Source: Ideonella_A intermedia_A (lineage in GTDB: Bacteria; Pseudomonadota; Gammaproteobacteria; Burkholderiales; Burkholderiaceae_C). From it: 64,000 nucleotides of DNA. The notes beneath the pieces were generated by a model that saw only the letters and a list, made by a program, of their open reading frames with translations, did no database searches and had not been told where the DNA came from. Numbering within the stretch: position 1 is the first letter of the stretch; the number at the start of each line of letters is the position of its first letter. Position numbers and translations under genes: made by a program. Where the stretch lies: assembly GCA_943370175.1 (NCBI GenBank), contig CALRPU020000011.1, positions 59,586 to 123,585 of the forward strand, given 5' to 3'. This document shows positions 25,713 through 34,539 of this stretch, piece after piece.

Positions 25713-26801
25713 ATGCCCCGATTGAACCCGCCTGCCCTGATCGCTCCCAGCACCACTTCCACCACCGCCGGCCCCCCAACGCGACGCCGCGCCGCGCGCG
25801 CCGGCTTGGGCCTGCTGGCCGCCGCACTCGCCGCCACGCTGGGCTTGGCCACCGCCCCCGCCCAGGCCGAGGGCAAGTTGCGCATCGCCGAGCAATTCGG
25901 CGTGGTCTACCTGCTGCTGAACGTGGCCCAGGACCTGGACCTGATCGAGAAACAGGGCAAGGCCCAGGGCATCGACATCCAGGTCGAGTTCGTCAAGCTG
26001 TCGGGCGGCCCCGCCGTCAACGACGCCCTGCTGTCGGGCGCGATCGACATCGCCGGCGCCGGGGTGGGCCCGATGCTCACGCTGTGGGACCGCACCGCCG
26101 GCCGGCAAAACGTGCGCGGCGTGGCCTCGCTGGGCAACTTCCCGTACTACCTGGTCACCAACAACCCGAAGGTCAGGACCATCGCGGACTTCACCGACCA
26201 GGACCGCATTGCCACGCCGGCGGTCGGCGTGTCGGTGCAGTCGCGCGTGTTGCAACTGGCCTCGGCCAAGCTGTGGGGCGACGCGCAATACAACCGCCTG
26301 GACAAGCTGCAGGTGGCCCTGCCCCACCCCGAGGCCACGGCCGCCATCATCAAGGGCGGCACCGAGGTCACCGCGCATTTCGGCAACCCGCCGTTCCAGG
26401 ACCAGGCCCTGGCCGGCAACCCCAACGCCCGCATCGTGCTGAAAAGCTACGACGTGCTGGGCGGCCCGTCGTCGGCCACCGTGCTTTACGCCACCGAAAA
26501 ATTCCGCAAAGACAACCCCAAGACCTACAAGGCGTTCATCGACGCGCTGGCCGAGGCCGCGCGCTTCATCAAGGCCAACCCCGAGAAGGCCGCCGACATC
26601 TTCATCCGCACCAACAAGTCGAACATCGACCGCGCCCTGCTGCTGAAGATCATCCAGAACCCCGAGGTCGAATTCAAGCTGACGCCGCAAAACACCTTCG
26701 CGCTGGCCGACTTCATGCACCGCGTCGGCAGCATCAAGACCAGGCCGGCCAGCGCGCGCGACTACTTCTTCGACGACCCGCACAACGCGGGCGCCCACTG
26801 A
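25713..26801 (+). CDS. ABC transporter periplasmic substrate-binding protein (TauA/SsuA-like)
   Basis: A 362-residue protein whose N-terminus has twin arginines (TRRRAARAGLGLLAAALAA) before a hydrophobic core and an APAQAEG cleavage region, consistent with Sec or Tat export. The mature protein has the NMT1/THI5-like solute-binding fold: LRIAEQFGVVYLLLNVAQD, VNDALLSGAIDIAGAGVGPML, GNFPYYLVTNNP and ATPAVGVSVQSRVLQLAS. Relatives bind taurine, alkanesulfonates, nitrate or thiamine precursors. The adjacent TauD-like enzyme favours a sulfonate. It lies 112 bp after the dioxygenase gene and 14 bp before the ATPase gene. Confidence 0.87.
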   Translation: MPRLNPPALIAPSTTSTTAGPPTRRRAARAGLGLLAAALAATLGLATAPAQAEGKLRIAEQFGVVYLLLNVAQDLDLIEKQGKAQGIDIQVEFVKLSGGPAVNDALLSGAIDIAGAGVGPMLTLWDRTAGRQNVRGVASLGNFPYYLVTNNPKVRTIADFTDQDRIATPAVGVSVQSRVLQLASAKLWGDAQYNRLDKLQVALPHPEATAAIIKGGTEVTAHFGNPPFQDQALAGNPNARIVLKSYDVLGGPSSATVLYATEKFRKDNPKTYKAFIDALAEAARFIKANPEKAADIFIRTNKSNIDRALLLKIIQNPEVEFKLTPQNTFALADFMHRVGSIKTRPASARDYFFDDPHNAGAH

Positions 26802-26815
26802 GCCGGCAGCGCCCC

Positions 26816-27745
26816 ATGGTCAACGTGACCCCTGTGCTGCACCCCGTGCCCACGTCCCCACCCACCGCGGCCTTGCCAAAGCCGGTGCTGGAAGTCGACC
26901 AATTGAGCCTGGAGTACGCGACCGGGCGCCACGTGGTGCGGGCCACCCACCGCGTGAGTTTCGAGGTTCACCGCGCAGACCGCTTCGTGCTGCTGGGCGC
27001 CTCGGGCTGCGGCAAGTCGTCGCTGCTGAAGGCGGTGGCGGGCTTCCTGCCCGCGCGCGAAGGCGAGATCCGCCTGAACGGCGTGCCCGTGCGCGACCCC
27101 GGCCCCGACCGCATCGTCGTCTTCCAGGAGTTCGACCAGCTGCCGCCGTGGAAGACGGTGCTGGCCAACGTGATGTTCCCGCTGCTCGCCACGCGGCGCC
27201 TGCCCAAGGCCGAGGCCCGCGACCGCGCGATGGACATGCTCGGCAAGGTCGGCCTGGCCGATTTCGCCCACGCCCACCCGCACACCTTGTCGGGTGGCAT
27301 GAAGCAGCGCGTGGACATCGCCCGGGCGCTCGCCATGCAGCCCAAGGTGCTGCTGATGGACGAGCCCTTCGCCGCCTTGGACGCCCTCACCCGACGCCGC
27401 ATGCAGGAAGAACTGCTGGCCTTGTGGGACGAGGTGCGCTTCACGCTGCTGTTCGTCACCCACTCCATCGAAGAGGCCCTGGTCGTGGGCAACCGCATCC
27501 TGGTGCTGTCGCCGCGGCCCGGCCGGGTGCGCGCCGAGCTGAACAGCCACCAGCACGGGCTGCACGACGTGGGCAGCGCGGACTTCCAGGCTCAGGCGCA
27601 GCGCATCCACCGGCTGCTGTTCGACGACGCCACCGCCGCGGGGCCAACCGCATCCGTGGCCGCCGCGGGCCCAGCGCTGGCCACGCCCGCCAGCGCCGCG
27701 GTTCACAAGCTGGCCTCCCCCCTGCGCCAAGGACGCGCCGCATGA
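26816..27745 (+). CDS. ABC transporter ATP-binding protein (TauB/SsuB-like)
   Basis: A 309-residue ATPase with all cassette motifs: Walker A LGASGCGKSS, Q-loop VVFQEFDQLPPWKTV, signature TLSGGMKQR, Walker B VLLMDEPFAALDALT and the switch His in FVTHSIEEA. The PPWKTVLANV and SIEEALVVGNRILVLS segments are typical of the nitrate/sulfonate/taurine class. About 35 extra Ala-rich residues at the C-terminus have no clear role. The stop overlaps the permease start (ATGA). Confidence 0.92.
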   Translation: MVNVTPVLHPVPTSPPTAALPKPVLEVDQLSLEYATGRHVVRATHRVSFEVHRADRFVLLGASGCGKSSLLKAVAGFLPAREGEIRLNGVPVRDPGPDRIVVFQEFDQLPPWKTVLANVMFPLLATRRLPKAEARDRAMDMLGKVGLADFAHAHPHTLSGGMKQRVDIARALAMQPKVLLMDEPFAALDALTRRRMQEELLALWDEVRFTLLFVTHSIEEALVVGNRILVLSPRPGRVRAELNSHQHGLHDVGSADFQAQAQRIHRLLFDDATAAGPTASVAAAGPALATPASAAVHKLASPLRQGRAA

Positions 27746-28605
27746 TCAGCCCGCCGATCCGCGCCGAAATCGAACACCCGCTGCCGCCCCTGGGCGACCT
27801 GCAGCCCGAGCGGCCACTGGGCTGGGGCGAACGCGTGTGGCGGGTGGCCGCCGTGCGCAAGTCGCTGATCTTGCTGGTGCTGGCCAGCGCCTGGGAGCTG
27901 GCCGCGCGGCTGGCTGGCAACGACCTGCTGCTGCCCGGCTTCGCACAGACTGCGCGCGCCCTGGTGGACGGCATCGGCAGTGGCGAGCTGCCGGCCAAGG
28001 CCGCCATCTCACTGGGGCTGTTGGCGCAGGGTTACGGCATCGGCATCGTGCTGGCCTTCTTGCTGACCGCGCTGGCGGTGGGCACCCAGCTGGGCCGCGA
28101 CCTGCTGAGCACGCTGACCGCGATGTTCAACCCCTTGCCCGCCATCGCCTTGCTGCCGCTGGCGCTGGTGTGGTTTGGCCTCGGCCAGCTCAGCCTGGTG
28201 TTCGTGCTGGTGCACTCGGTGCTGTGGCCGCTGTCGCTGGCCACCTACGCCGGCTTCCAGGCGGTGCCGCCCACGCTGCGCATGGCCGGGCGCAACTACG
28301 GGCTGCGCGGGCTTTCATATGTGGCGCAGGTGCTGGTGCCGTCGGCGCTGCCGGCCATCTTGTCGGGCCTGCGCATCGGCTGGGCGTTTGCCTGGCGCAC
28401 CTTGATCGCGGCCGAGCTGTTCTTCGGCGCCTCGTCGGGGCGCGGCGGCCTGGGTTGGTACATCTTCCAGAACCGCAACGAGCTCTACACCGACAAGGTG
28501 TTTGCGGGCCTCGCCACCGTGATCCTGATCGGCCTGATGGTCGAAAGCCTGGTGTTCGACACGCTGGAGCGGGTGACGGTGCGGCGCTGGGGCATGCAGC
28601 GCTGA
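27742..28605 (+). CDS. ABC transporter permease (TauC/SsuC-like)
   Basis: A 287-residue inner-membrane protein with about six hydrophobic segments after a polar N-terminus of roughly 30 residues. It contains the EAA coupling loop (AGRNYGLRGLSYVAQVLVPSALPAILSGLRIG) and the downstream WRTLIAAELFFGASSGRGGLGWYI motif shared by sulfonate and nitrate permeases. It forms the membrane channel for the ATPase encoded just upstream, with which its start overlaps. It converges with a hybrid kinase gene whose stop lies ten bases away; no clear terminator hairpin was seen between them. Confidence 0.9.
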   Translation: MISPPIRAEIEHPLPPLGDLQPERPLGWGERVWRVAAVRKSLILLVLASAWELAARLAGNDLLLPGFAQTARALVDGIGSGELPAKAAISLGLLAQGYGIGIVLAFLLTALAVGTQLGRDLLSTLTAMFNPLPAIALLPLALVWFGLGQLSLVFVLVHSVLWPLSLATYAGFQAVPPTLRMAGRNYGLRGLSYVAQVLVPSALPAILSGLRIGWAFAWRTLIAAELFFGASSGRGGLGWYIFQNRNELYTDKVFAGLATVILIGLMVESLVFDTLERVTVRRWGMQR

Positions 28606-28615
28606 ACGCCGCCCG

Positions 28616-30580
28616 TCAGCCCGGCAGGTGGCGCTTCAGGCAGGCGGCGAGGTCGTCCTGCTCCAGCGGCTTGGCGAGGTAGTCGTCCATGCCGGCCAGC
28701 AGGCAGGCTTCGCGGTCGCCCTGCACCGCGTTGGCCGTCAAGGCGATGATCGGCAGGCGCGAGCGCGTTCGCCGCAGCGTGCCCTCGATGGCCCGCCAGC
28801 GCCGCGTCGCCTCCCAGCCGTCCATCACCGGCATCTGGCAGTCCATCAGCACCGCCTGCAGCGCTGGCGCGCTGTCGTCCTGCAGCCGCGCGACGGCGTC
28901 GGCGCCGTTGTTCACCACCTCCACCGTCAGGCCCAGCGCCTCGAGCATGGCCTGGGTGATCAGCACGTTGACCGGGTGGTCTTCGACCACCAGCACGCGG
29001 CCGTGCAGGTCGCCTTCGTCCGGCGTGAGCCCGGGCGACGGCGCGGTGGCGGGTCCTGACGCGGACCCGGTCTGACCTTCGTCGGGCGCGCAAGGCGTCA
29101 ACGGCAGGCTCAGCTCGAAGCGCGCGCCGGGCCCGTCCTGGTCCACACAGCGCAGCTCGCCGCCCATGGCGCGCGCGATGTCGCGGGAGATCGTCAAGCC
29201 CAGCCCGGTGCCCGCCTGCGGATGGTCGGCCGACGAGCCGGCCAATTGCTCAAAGGCGTTGAACACCCGCTCGCGGTCGGCCTGCGCGATGCCGCGGCCG
29301 GTGTCGGTCACGGTCACTTGCAGGTTGCGCGTGGGGGCAAGGTCCACCGTGTGATCCACCGCGTCGACCGCGGCAGCCCCGCCCGCATCCACCACCGCCA
29401 GGCGCAGCGTCACCTCGCCGACGCTGGTGAACTTGATGGCGTTGCCCAGCAGGTTGTGCAGCATCTGCTTGAAGCGCGCCTCGTCCAACATCGCCCAGCG
29501 CGGCAGGTTGTCGGCCAGCGTCACCCCGAAGCGCAGGCCCTTGCCCTCGGCGATCGGGCGCAGCAGTTCGGCCACCTCGTCGATGGTCGTGGGCAGGTCC
29601 ACCCGCGTGGGCGTGATCACCAAGCGGCCCGACTCGACGCGCGCCATGTCCAGCAGGTCGCTGATGATCACGTGCAGGTGGCGCGCCGACTGCGTGAGCA
29701 CGCTCAGCTGGTGCTGCTGGTGGGCGGTGACACCGCCCTGGTGCAGCAACTGGGCCATGCCGATGATGCCGTTCAGTGGCGTGCGCATCTCGTGGCTCAC
29801 GGTGGCGAGGAAGCGGCTTTTGGCCTGGTTGGATTGCTCGGCCAGTTGCAGCGCCTGCTGACGCTGGTCGGCAATCAAGGCGTTTTGGTGGCGCAGGCGC
29901 AGCAGCTCGCTCAGCCGCCGGTCCAGGCGCTGCGCTTCCATCCACAGCAGGCCCATCAACACCAGCATGCTGACCCCCGTGACCACCGACACCAGCGTGC
30001 CCTGAGCGCACTGCACCACCGCGTTGGGCAACAACACCATGCCGACGAACAAGCCACTCGCCCGAAAGTCGCTGGCCAGCGAGAACACCGACAACGCCGC
30101 CACCGCCACCAGCGCCGTCAACAACACAATGGCCAGCTGAGGCTCGGCCAACGGGGCCAGCAGCCAGCCCATGGCACTCCAGGTCAGCGACTCCAGCCCC
30201 ATCAGCGCGATGAAACGTCGCCAGCGGGCGGGCGTGGCCACCGACTCCAGCGGCGCGGACAAGAAGTTGCGGCAGTCCCACAGCCGCACCGTCACCAGCA
30301 GCAGGCGCACAGCGGTCCAGGCGGCCAGCGTCGGGCTGCCAATTTCCGACCACAAGGCCCAGGTCAGCGCCAAGGTGAACATGCCCCCGGCCGCGACGGG
30401 CCGCGGCGACAGGTGAAACAGCTGGCGCATTTGCACCAGCGCCACCGCCCGCTCGATCGGGTCGCCGTCCCCGGGCACGGCCACTGCGGGCCCGGTCGGG
30501 TCGGCCGCCGGCTGGCCATGGGGTCGTTTCCGCCCGGGCCAGGGGGTTGAGCGCGGGGGGCGGGAAGAAGGTGACTGCAC
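28616..30580 (-). CDS. Membrane-bound hybrid sensor histidine kinase
   Basis: About 654 residues if translation begins at the GTG chosen here. The sensor is a bundle of six or seven transmembrane helices (for example GGMFTLALTWALW, AIVLLTALVAVAALSVF, SVVTGVSMLVLMGLLW) with no large periplasmic loop. A coiled coil, the HisKA box TVSHEMRTPLNGII (His near 263), the HATPase motifs DTGRGIA and GTGLGLTISRDIARAMGG, and a receiver domain (phospho-Asp in VLMDCQMPVMDG near 577, Lys in YLAKPL) follow. The start is uncertain: an AT-rich stretch at about 30588-30625 looks like promoter DNA, so a start upstream of it is unlikely, while an ATG at 30430 would still keep the helices. No partner regulator is adjacent. 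Confidence 0.85.
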   Translation of the reverse strand: MQSPSSRPPRSTPWPGRKRPHGQPAADPTGPAVAVPGDGDPIERAVALVQMRQLFHLSPRPVAAGGMFTLALTWALWSEIGSPTLAAWTAVRLLLVTVRLWDCRNFLSAPLESVATPARWRRFIALMGLESLTWSAMGWLLAPLAEPQLAIVLLTALVAVAALSVFSLASDFRASGLFVGMVLLPNAVVQCAQGTLVSVVTGVSMLVLMGLLWMEAQRLDRRLSELLRLRHQNALIADQRQQALQLAEQSNQAKSRFLATVSHEMRTPLNGIIGMAQLLHQGGVTAHQQHQLSVLTQSARHLHVIISDLLDMARVESGRLVITPTRVDLPTTIDEVAELLRPIAEGKGLRFGVTLADNLPRWAMLDEARFKQMLHNLLGNAIKFTSVGEVTLRLAVVDAGGAAAVDAVDHTVDLAPTRNLQVTVTDTGRGIAQADRERVFNAFEQLAGSSADHPQAGTGLGLTISRDIARAMGGELRCVDQDGPGARFELSLPLTPCAPDEGQTGSASGPATAPSPGLTPDEGDLHGRVLVVEDHPVNVLITQAMLEALGLTVEVVNNGADAVARLQDDSAPALQAVLMDCQMPVMDGWEATRRWRAIEGTLRRTRSRLPIIALTANAVQGDREACLLAGMDDYLAKPLEQDDLAACLKRHLPG

Positions 30581-30783
30581 GGCGACCAATTTAAATGCTA
30601 CATACGATATCAATGATTTCGGTGTTTGCTGCTCTGCATTGAGGCGCGGGGCGTGCCGTGGGGTCGCTGGGGCTTGCTGAGGCCTCTGTGGGGCCTCCTT
30701 TGGGCATCTTTGGGGCCTGTCCGGGGCCCCATTGGGTCGTCCACGCCAGGCTGAAGACGGCAGCCGCCGGCACAATCAAGGCG

Positions 30784-31398
30784 ATGTCCATGCCACCACC
30801 ATCTCAGCCTCGGCCATCTCCCCGCACCGCACCGTCGCCATCCAGCTTGGCCGACCTGATGGGGCAGTTTCCCGCCACGGGTCGATTGGCCATGGTACTG
30901 CTCAGGTCCGCGCGCGGTGTCCCCGCGGATCGGGTGGATCAGGCCACGGCCATCGCCGGCCACGGCCTGGACGGCGACCGCGCCGCGCGCCGTCAGGGCA
31001 TGGCCCCAGGCGGCAAGCGCCAGGTCACGCTGATTCAGGCGGAGCACCTGCCGGTGGTGGCGGCCCTGCTGCAACGCGCGTCCGTGGACCCGGCGCTGCT
31101 GCGCCGCAACCTGGTGGTGTCGGGCATCAACCTGATCGCCGCCCGCTCACTGCTGCGCGGCCAGGGGCTGCTGCTGCACATCGGCGACAGCGTGGTGCTG
31201 GAAGTCACCGGCCCGTGTGAGCCGTGCTCCAAGATGGAGGCGGTGCTGGGGGTGGGGGGTTACAACGCCATGCGTGGGCATGGCGGGGTCACGGCGCGGG
31301 TGCTGGTGGGGGGCGCGCTGAGGGCGGGCGATCCGGTGTCGTGCCGGACCGGGCGTGCACGAGACCCCTCGTCGGTGGCTCAGTTGGACCTGTGTTGA
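30784..31398 (+). CDS. MOSC-domain protein
   Basis: A 204-residue protein with a Pro/Ser-rich N-terminal 30 residues and then a MOSC fold: GHGLDGDRAARRQ, KRQVTLIQAEHLPVVAALL, LRRNLVVSGINL, LHIGDSVVLEVTGPCEPCSKME and GHGGVTARVLVGG. MOSC domains bind the molybdenum cofactor or carry sulfur, with a conserved cysteine; here Cys-Glu-Pro-Cys is the likely site. YiiM-type relatives detoxify N-hydroxylated bases. AAGGCG precedes the start, and a second ATG follows two codons later. It is divergent from the hybrid kinase gene across a 203-bp gap. Confidence 0.85.
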   Translation: MSMPPPSQPRPSPRTAPSPSSLADLMGQFPATGRLAMVLLRSARGVPADRVDQATAIAGHGLDGDRAARRQGMAPGGKRQVTLIQAEHLPVVAALLQRASVDPALLRRNLVVSGINLIAARSLLRGQGLLLHIGDSVVLEVTGPCEPCSKMEAVLGVGGYNAMRGHGGVTARVLVGGALRAGDPVSCRTGRARDPSSVAQLDLC

Positions 31399-31401
31399 CC
31401 G

Positions 31402-31420
31402 CGCCGGGTCAAGCCCGGCG
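31402..31420. terminator. Hairpin between convergent genes, possible bidirectional terminator
   Basis: A perfect 7-bp stem, CGCCGGG-tcaag-CCCGGCG, lies in the 37-bp gap between the convergent MOSC and WecA-like genes. No T-run follows on either strand, so it is not a canonical Rho-independent terminator, but its placement suggests a transcript-end or mRNA-protecting role. Confidence 0.4.
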
Positions 31421-31435
31421 AGAGACCCTTAAAGT

Positions 31436-32596
31436 TCAGGCGTCGCGTCCTGCTTGTCGGGGCGAAACGTCCGAGTCCAAGCCCACGTCGCCCGCGCGAA
31501 ACACCAGCCACCGTGGTGCCCTGAACTGCACTATGCGGCGGTAAAAACCCACGTACACCGCCAGGAACACCACCAGGAAAACGCCGCACATCAACGTGCT
31601 GTGGCGAAACACCAGGGCCGGGATGACCGAGATCACGCACAGGGTCCAGAGGTAAGGCGACGACATCGAGTTGCGCCGCGCTTTCGACGAGGGCGACGCG
31701 TCCAAGTCGCGCCGCATCAAGCGCTTGTAGATCAGCGTGTGCAGGTGCATGCCATCCGCCTCGCTGGGCGACATGCTGCGCAGGACCCGGCGCCGGTAAA
31801 TCGAGAACATGGTCTCGACCAGCGGGTAGGCACAAATCAGAATCGGGCACAGCGGCGACACCGTGGGGTTGCGGTACACCAGCAGCAAACACAGCTCGGC
31901 GAACACAAACCCGATGAGGTAAGCACCGCCGTCACCCAGGAAAATCAAGCCCGCCGGGAAATTCCACACAAAGAATCCCAGCACGGCGCCCAAGGTGATC
32001 AGTGCGAACGTGCCCACCATGCTGTCGCCTTCCGAGAAGGCCACGAACGCCAATCCCGCGAGCATCAGCATCATGCACATCGATGCCAGGCCATTGAGGC
32101 CGTCGATGATGTTGATCGCGTTGGTCACGCCCGACACCAACACCACCGTGACCAGCACGCTGATCGGCCACCACTGAAGCAGAAAGTCGACGCCCGGGAT
32201 GCCGGAGCGCTGAACCACGGCGTCCAGCAGGTAAATGCCCATGCCTGCGCCGACCGCGGTGACGGCGAGGCGGGTGTTCGGCGACACGCGCTTGCTGAGG
32301 TCTTCGTACAGCCCGATGCCGAACGCGGGGGCCGCACAGGCGAGCAGCGTCCAGTACATCGGCAGGTCCAGGCGGTCCAGTGCCAACATCAAGGCACCGC
32401 TGATCAGCATTGCCACCGCGATCGACACGCCGCCAATGCGAGGCACCGGGTGGCCGTGCAGCTTTTGCGGGCCGCTCAGGTCGAAGTCGCCGGAGACGTG
32501 GGCGTGCCTGTCTGCACTGCGAATCACGACCAGGGTGACGAGCAATGAAACGACAAAACTCAAGATGAGGAACAGACCTGTCATGAAGGCGGTCAA
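31436..32596 (-). CDS. WecA/MraY-family polyprenyl-phosphate sugar-1-phosphate transferase
   Basis: A 386-residue protein with about ten transmembrane helices. It should load the first sugar phosphate from a UDP-sugar onto undecaprenyl phosphate at the cytoplasmic face, starting a polysaccharide repeat unit. Diagnostic motifs are present: KLHGHPVPRIGG near the N-terminus, the Asp-rich NAINIIDGLNGLA, FLGDGGAY, and the basic loop with GMHLHTLIYKRLMRR. The 35-residue C-terminal tail is polar. It is the last gene of the minus-strand EPS-type run, 124 bp after the RdmC-like hydrolase gene, so shared transcription is plausible but not certain. Confidence 0.87.
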   Translation of the reverse strand: MTAFMTGLFLILSFVVSLLVTLVVIRSADRHAHVSGDFDLSGPQKLHGHPVPRIGGVSIAVAMLISGALMLALDRLDLPMYWTLLACAAPAFGIGLYEDLSKRVSPNTRLAVTAVGAGMGIYLLDAVVQRSGIPGVDFLLQWWPISVLVTVVLVSGVTNAINIIDGLNGLASMCMMLMLAGLAFVAFSEGDSMVGTFALITLGAVLGFFVWNFPAGLIFLGDGGAYLIGFVFAELCLLLVYRNPTVSPLCPILICAYPLVETMFSIYRRRVLRSMSPSEADGMHLHTLIYKRLMRRDLDASPSSKARRNSMSSPYLWTLCVISVIPALVFRHSTLMCGVFLVVFLAVYVGFYRRIVQFRAPRWLVFRAGDVGLDSDVSPRQAGRDA

Positions 32597-32720
32597 GTTG
32601 GCTTAGCGATGCGTCGAACAGCCTGCAAGTGTCTCACGCCACCCGTGACAATCCGCAGCGAACGTTGTGACGCGGATGCAACGTTTCGCCGGGGGTTTCA
32701 TCAATCAATGCTTGAAAACT

Positions 32721-33623
32721 TCATTGGCACTGATGACCGCGCCACCGTTGCGCCGCCTCGCGCACATTGGCGGCCAGCCGGGGCCAAAGCGGCTCGGGCA
32801 GGTCGTGCCCCATGCCTGAAATCAAGTCCAGCTCGGCGCCTGCAATCCGCCTTGCCAGATCTGTGCCAGCAGCGGGTGGCACCAGCGGATCAGCGTCCCC
32901 GTGAATCACTTGGGTGACCGCCTTGATCGACGGCAGCAGGGGCGTTCGGTCGCCGTCCGCGGCAATCGCCACCAGCTGCCTCACCACGGCGCGCGGCCGG
33001 TGGCTGCGATGAACGGCCGCACTGATGCGCCGCCGCAGGTCCACCGGGTTGGGCGGGTAAGCGGGGCTGCCGATCAGGCTGTAAATGTTGGCCATGTGTT
33101 CCACCAGCTCGTCGTGGCTGGCACGCGGTTTCGGGCGGTTCAACAAGGCCTGGGTCACCTTCCAGCGTGGCTTGGGCAGGTGGCGCGCACCGCTGGTGGT
33201 CATCATCAGGCTCAGGCTGCGCACTTTGTGCGGGTGCCGCGCGGCCAGGTGCTGCGCCACCATGCCGCCCATCGAGGCACCGCAGACGTGGGCGGAGGTC
33301 AGCTTCAGGGCGTCCAGCAGCGCGGCGGTGTCGTCGGCCAGGTCGGCCAGCCGATAAGCCGGGCTCAGCGGCAGACCCAAGCCGTGGCGCACCGTTTGCA
33401 GCAACAAATTCGGCGTGCCGGCCGCGTCAAACGACTGGCTGAGCCCGATGTCGCGGTTGTCGAAGCGAATCACCCGAAAGCCCGCTCGCAACAACTCGTC
33501 CACGAACCCGTCGGGCCAAGCCACCAGTTGCATGCCCAGGCCCATGATCAGCACCAAAGGCTGGGCCCGGGTCGGGCCTTGGTCGTCGACTTCGAGCGTG
33601 ACGCCGTTGGCGTTGACTTGCAT
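32721..33623 (-). CDS. Alpha/beta hydrolase, RdmC-like
   Basis: A 300-residue soluble hydrolase. The nucleophile elbow is GASMGG (Ser117), the likely acid is Asp in HGDADPLVP and the base His in SGMGHDLP. The oxyanion and cap-entry segment LIMGLGMQLVAWPDG and IRFDNRDIGLSQSF are typical of the aclacinomycin-methylesterase (RdmC)-like subgroup. No export signal is seen. Ten bases separate it from the next hydrolase gene upstream, so the two are co-transcribed. Its substrate and any link to polysaccharide synthesis are unknown. Confidence 0.85.
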   Translation of the reverse strand: MQVNANGVTLEVDDQGPTRAQPLVLIMGLGMQLVAWPDGFVDELLRAGFRVIRFDNRDIGLSQSFDAAGTPNLLLQTVRHGLGLPLSPAYRLADLADDTAALLDALKLTSAHVCGASMGGMVAQHLAARHPHKVRSLSLMMTTSGARHLPKPRWKVTQALLNRPKPRASHDELVEHMANIYSLIGSPAYPPNPVDLRRRISAAVHRSHRPRAVVRQLVAIAADGDRTPLLPSIKAVTQVIHGDADPLVPPAAGTDLARRIAGAELDLISGMGHDLPEPLWPRLAANVREAAQRWRGHQCQ

Positions 33624-33633
33624 CGGCCGGCCG

Positions 33634-34455
33634 TCAGTGCGCGGCCGCGCCGGTGCGGAAAAACCACCGCCGCGCGCCCACGGCCTCGAACGGACGCCAC
33701 GTGCCTTCGGCCTGCGCCAGGCGGTCGGCCACGGCGTACAGCGCCAAGGGGTTCATCGCCATGCCGATGTGGCTGGCTTGAAGCTCGATGTTCTCGGTCA
33801 ACGGCCCGGGCTGATTGACGCTGCAGCGCCACGCCACCACCCCGTCGGTGCGCGAGTAGATCGACGTGGTGGGCACCGGGGGCGCCTGCCGAATCTGGTC
33901 CACCAACGCGGGATCGTGGGTCGATTGACCGCTGACCAGCTCGTAAAACCGCCATGCGTTCGTGGCCTTTGGGTGCCCGGTGAACGGGGTGCCGAGCGTG
34001 ATGACGCTGCGCACCAGGTCAGGCCGCTCTTTGGCCAATTCGCGCGCGTAGATGCCGCCGAGGCTCCAGCCAATCAGGCTCACGCGCCGGCCGTGCTGGT
34101 CGTGCAAGGCCTGCAGCTGATCGCGCGCCTTGGCCAGCACGCCTTTGCGCGGGCCGAAATTGAAGCCCTGCTTCCAGGGGTGGGCGTCGTAGCTCCGGTC
34201 CTTCAAAAAGTTGCGCAGCGTCAGGGTGGTCAAGTCGTTGGCGCCCAAGCCCGGGTACACGATGACCGGATGCCCGTCCCCCATCGGCAGGCGCCGAAGC
34301 CACGGGGTGGCCGCCACCGACGCCGCCCACTCCCAGGGCGCCCTGCCCTCCAACATCAGCAACATCGCGCCCGGTGCCCGCAGCGCGGCCGGTGCGGCGT
34401 CGTGGGGCGTGGTGGTGTCCTTGTTGGTGCGAAGCAGGCTCATGGCGGCGTCCAT
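33634..34455 (-). CDS. Alpha/beta hydrolase, lipase/esterase-like
   Basis: A 273-residue protein with the lipase-type elbow GWSLGG (Ser131) following VSLIGW, an HPVIVYPGLGANDLT oxyanion region, an Asp in YSRTDGVVAW and a His in ELQASHIGM. These make a plausible Ser-Asp-His triad. An alternative start lies four codons in (MSLLRTNK). It is paired with the RdmC-like hydrolase and follows the tyrosine phosphatase gene by 84 bp. A role in modifying acyl groups of the exopolysaccharide is possible but is only suggested by position. Confidence 0.8.
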   Translation of the reverse strand: MDAAMSLLRTNKDTTTPHDAAPAALRAPGAMLLMLEGRAPWEWAASVAATPWLRRLPMGDGHPVIVYPGLGANDLTTLTLRNFLKDRSYDAHPWKQGFNFGPRKGVLAKARDQLQALHDQHGRRVSLIGWSLGGIYARELAKERPDLVRSVITLGTPFTGHPKATNAWRFYELVSGQSTHDPALVDQIRQAPPVPTTSIYSRTDGVVAWRCSVNQPGPLTENIELQASHIGMAMNPLALYAVADRLAQAEGTWRPFEAVGARRWFFRTGAAAH

Positions 34456-34539
34456 CGGATCGACCTGCGATGGTAGCCCCGCAACGCTGCCCCAAACCGG
34501 GGCAAGTTAGGCAGTGCTCTCAAGGCAACGCTGGGGGCG

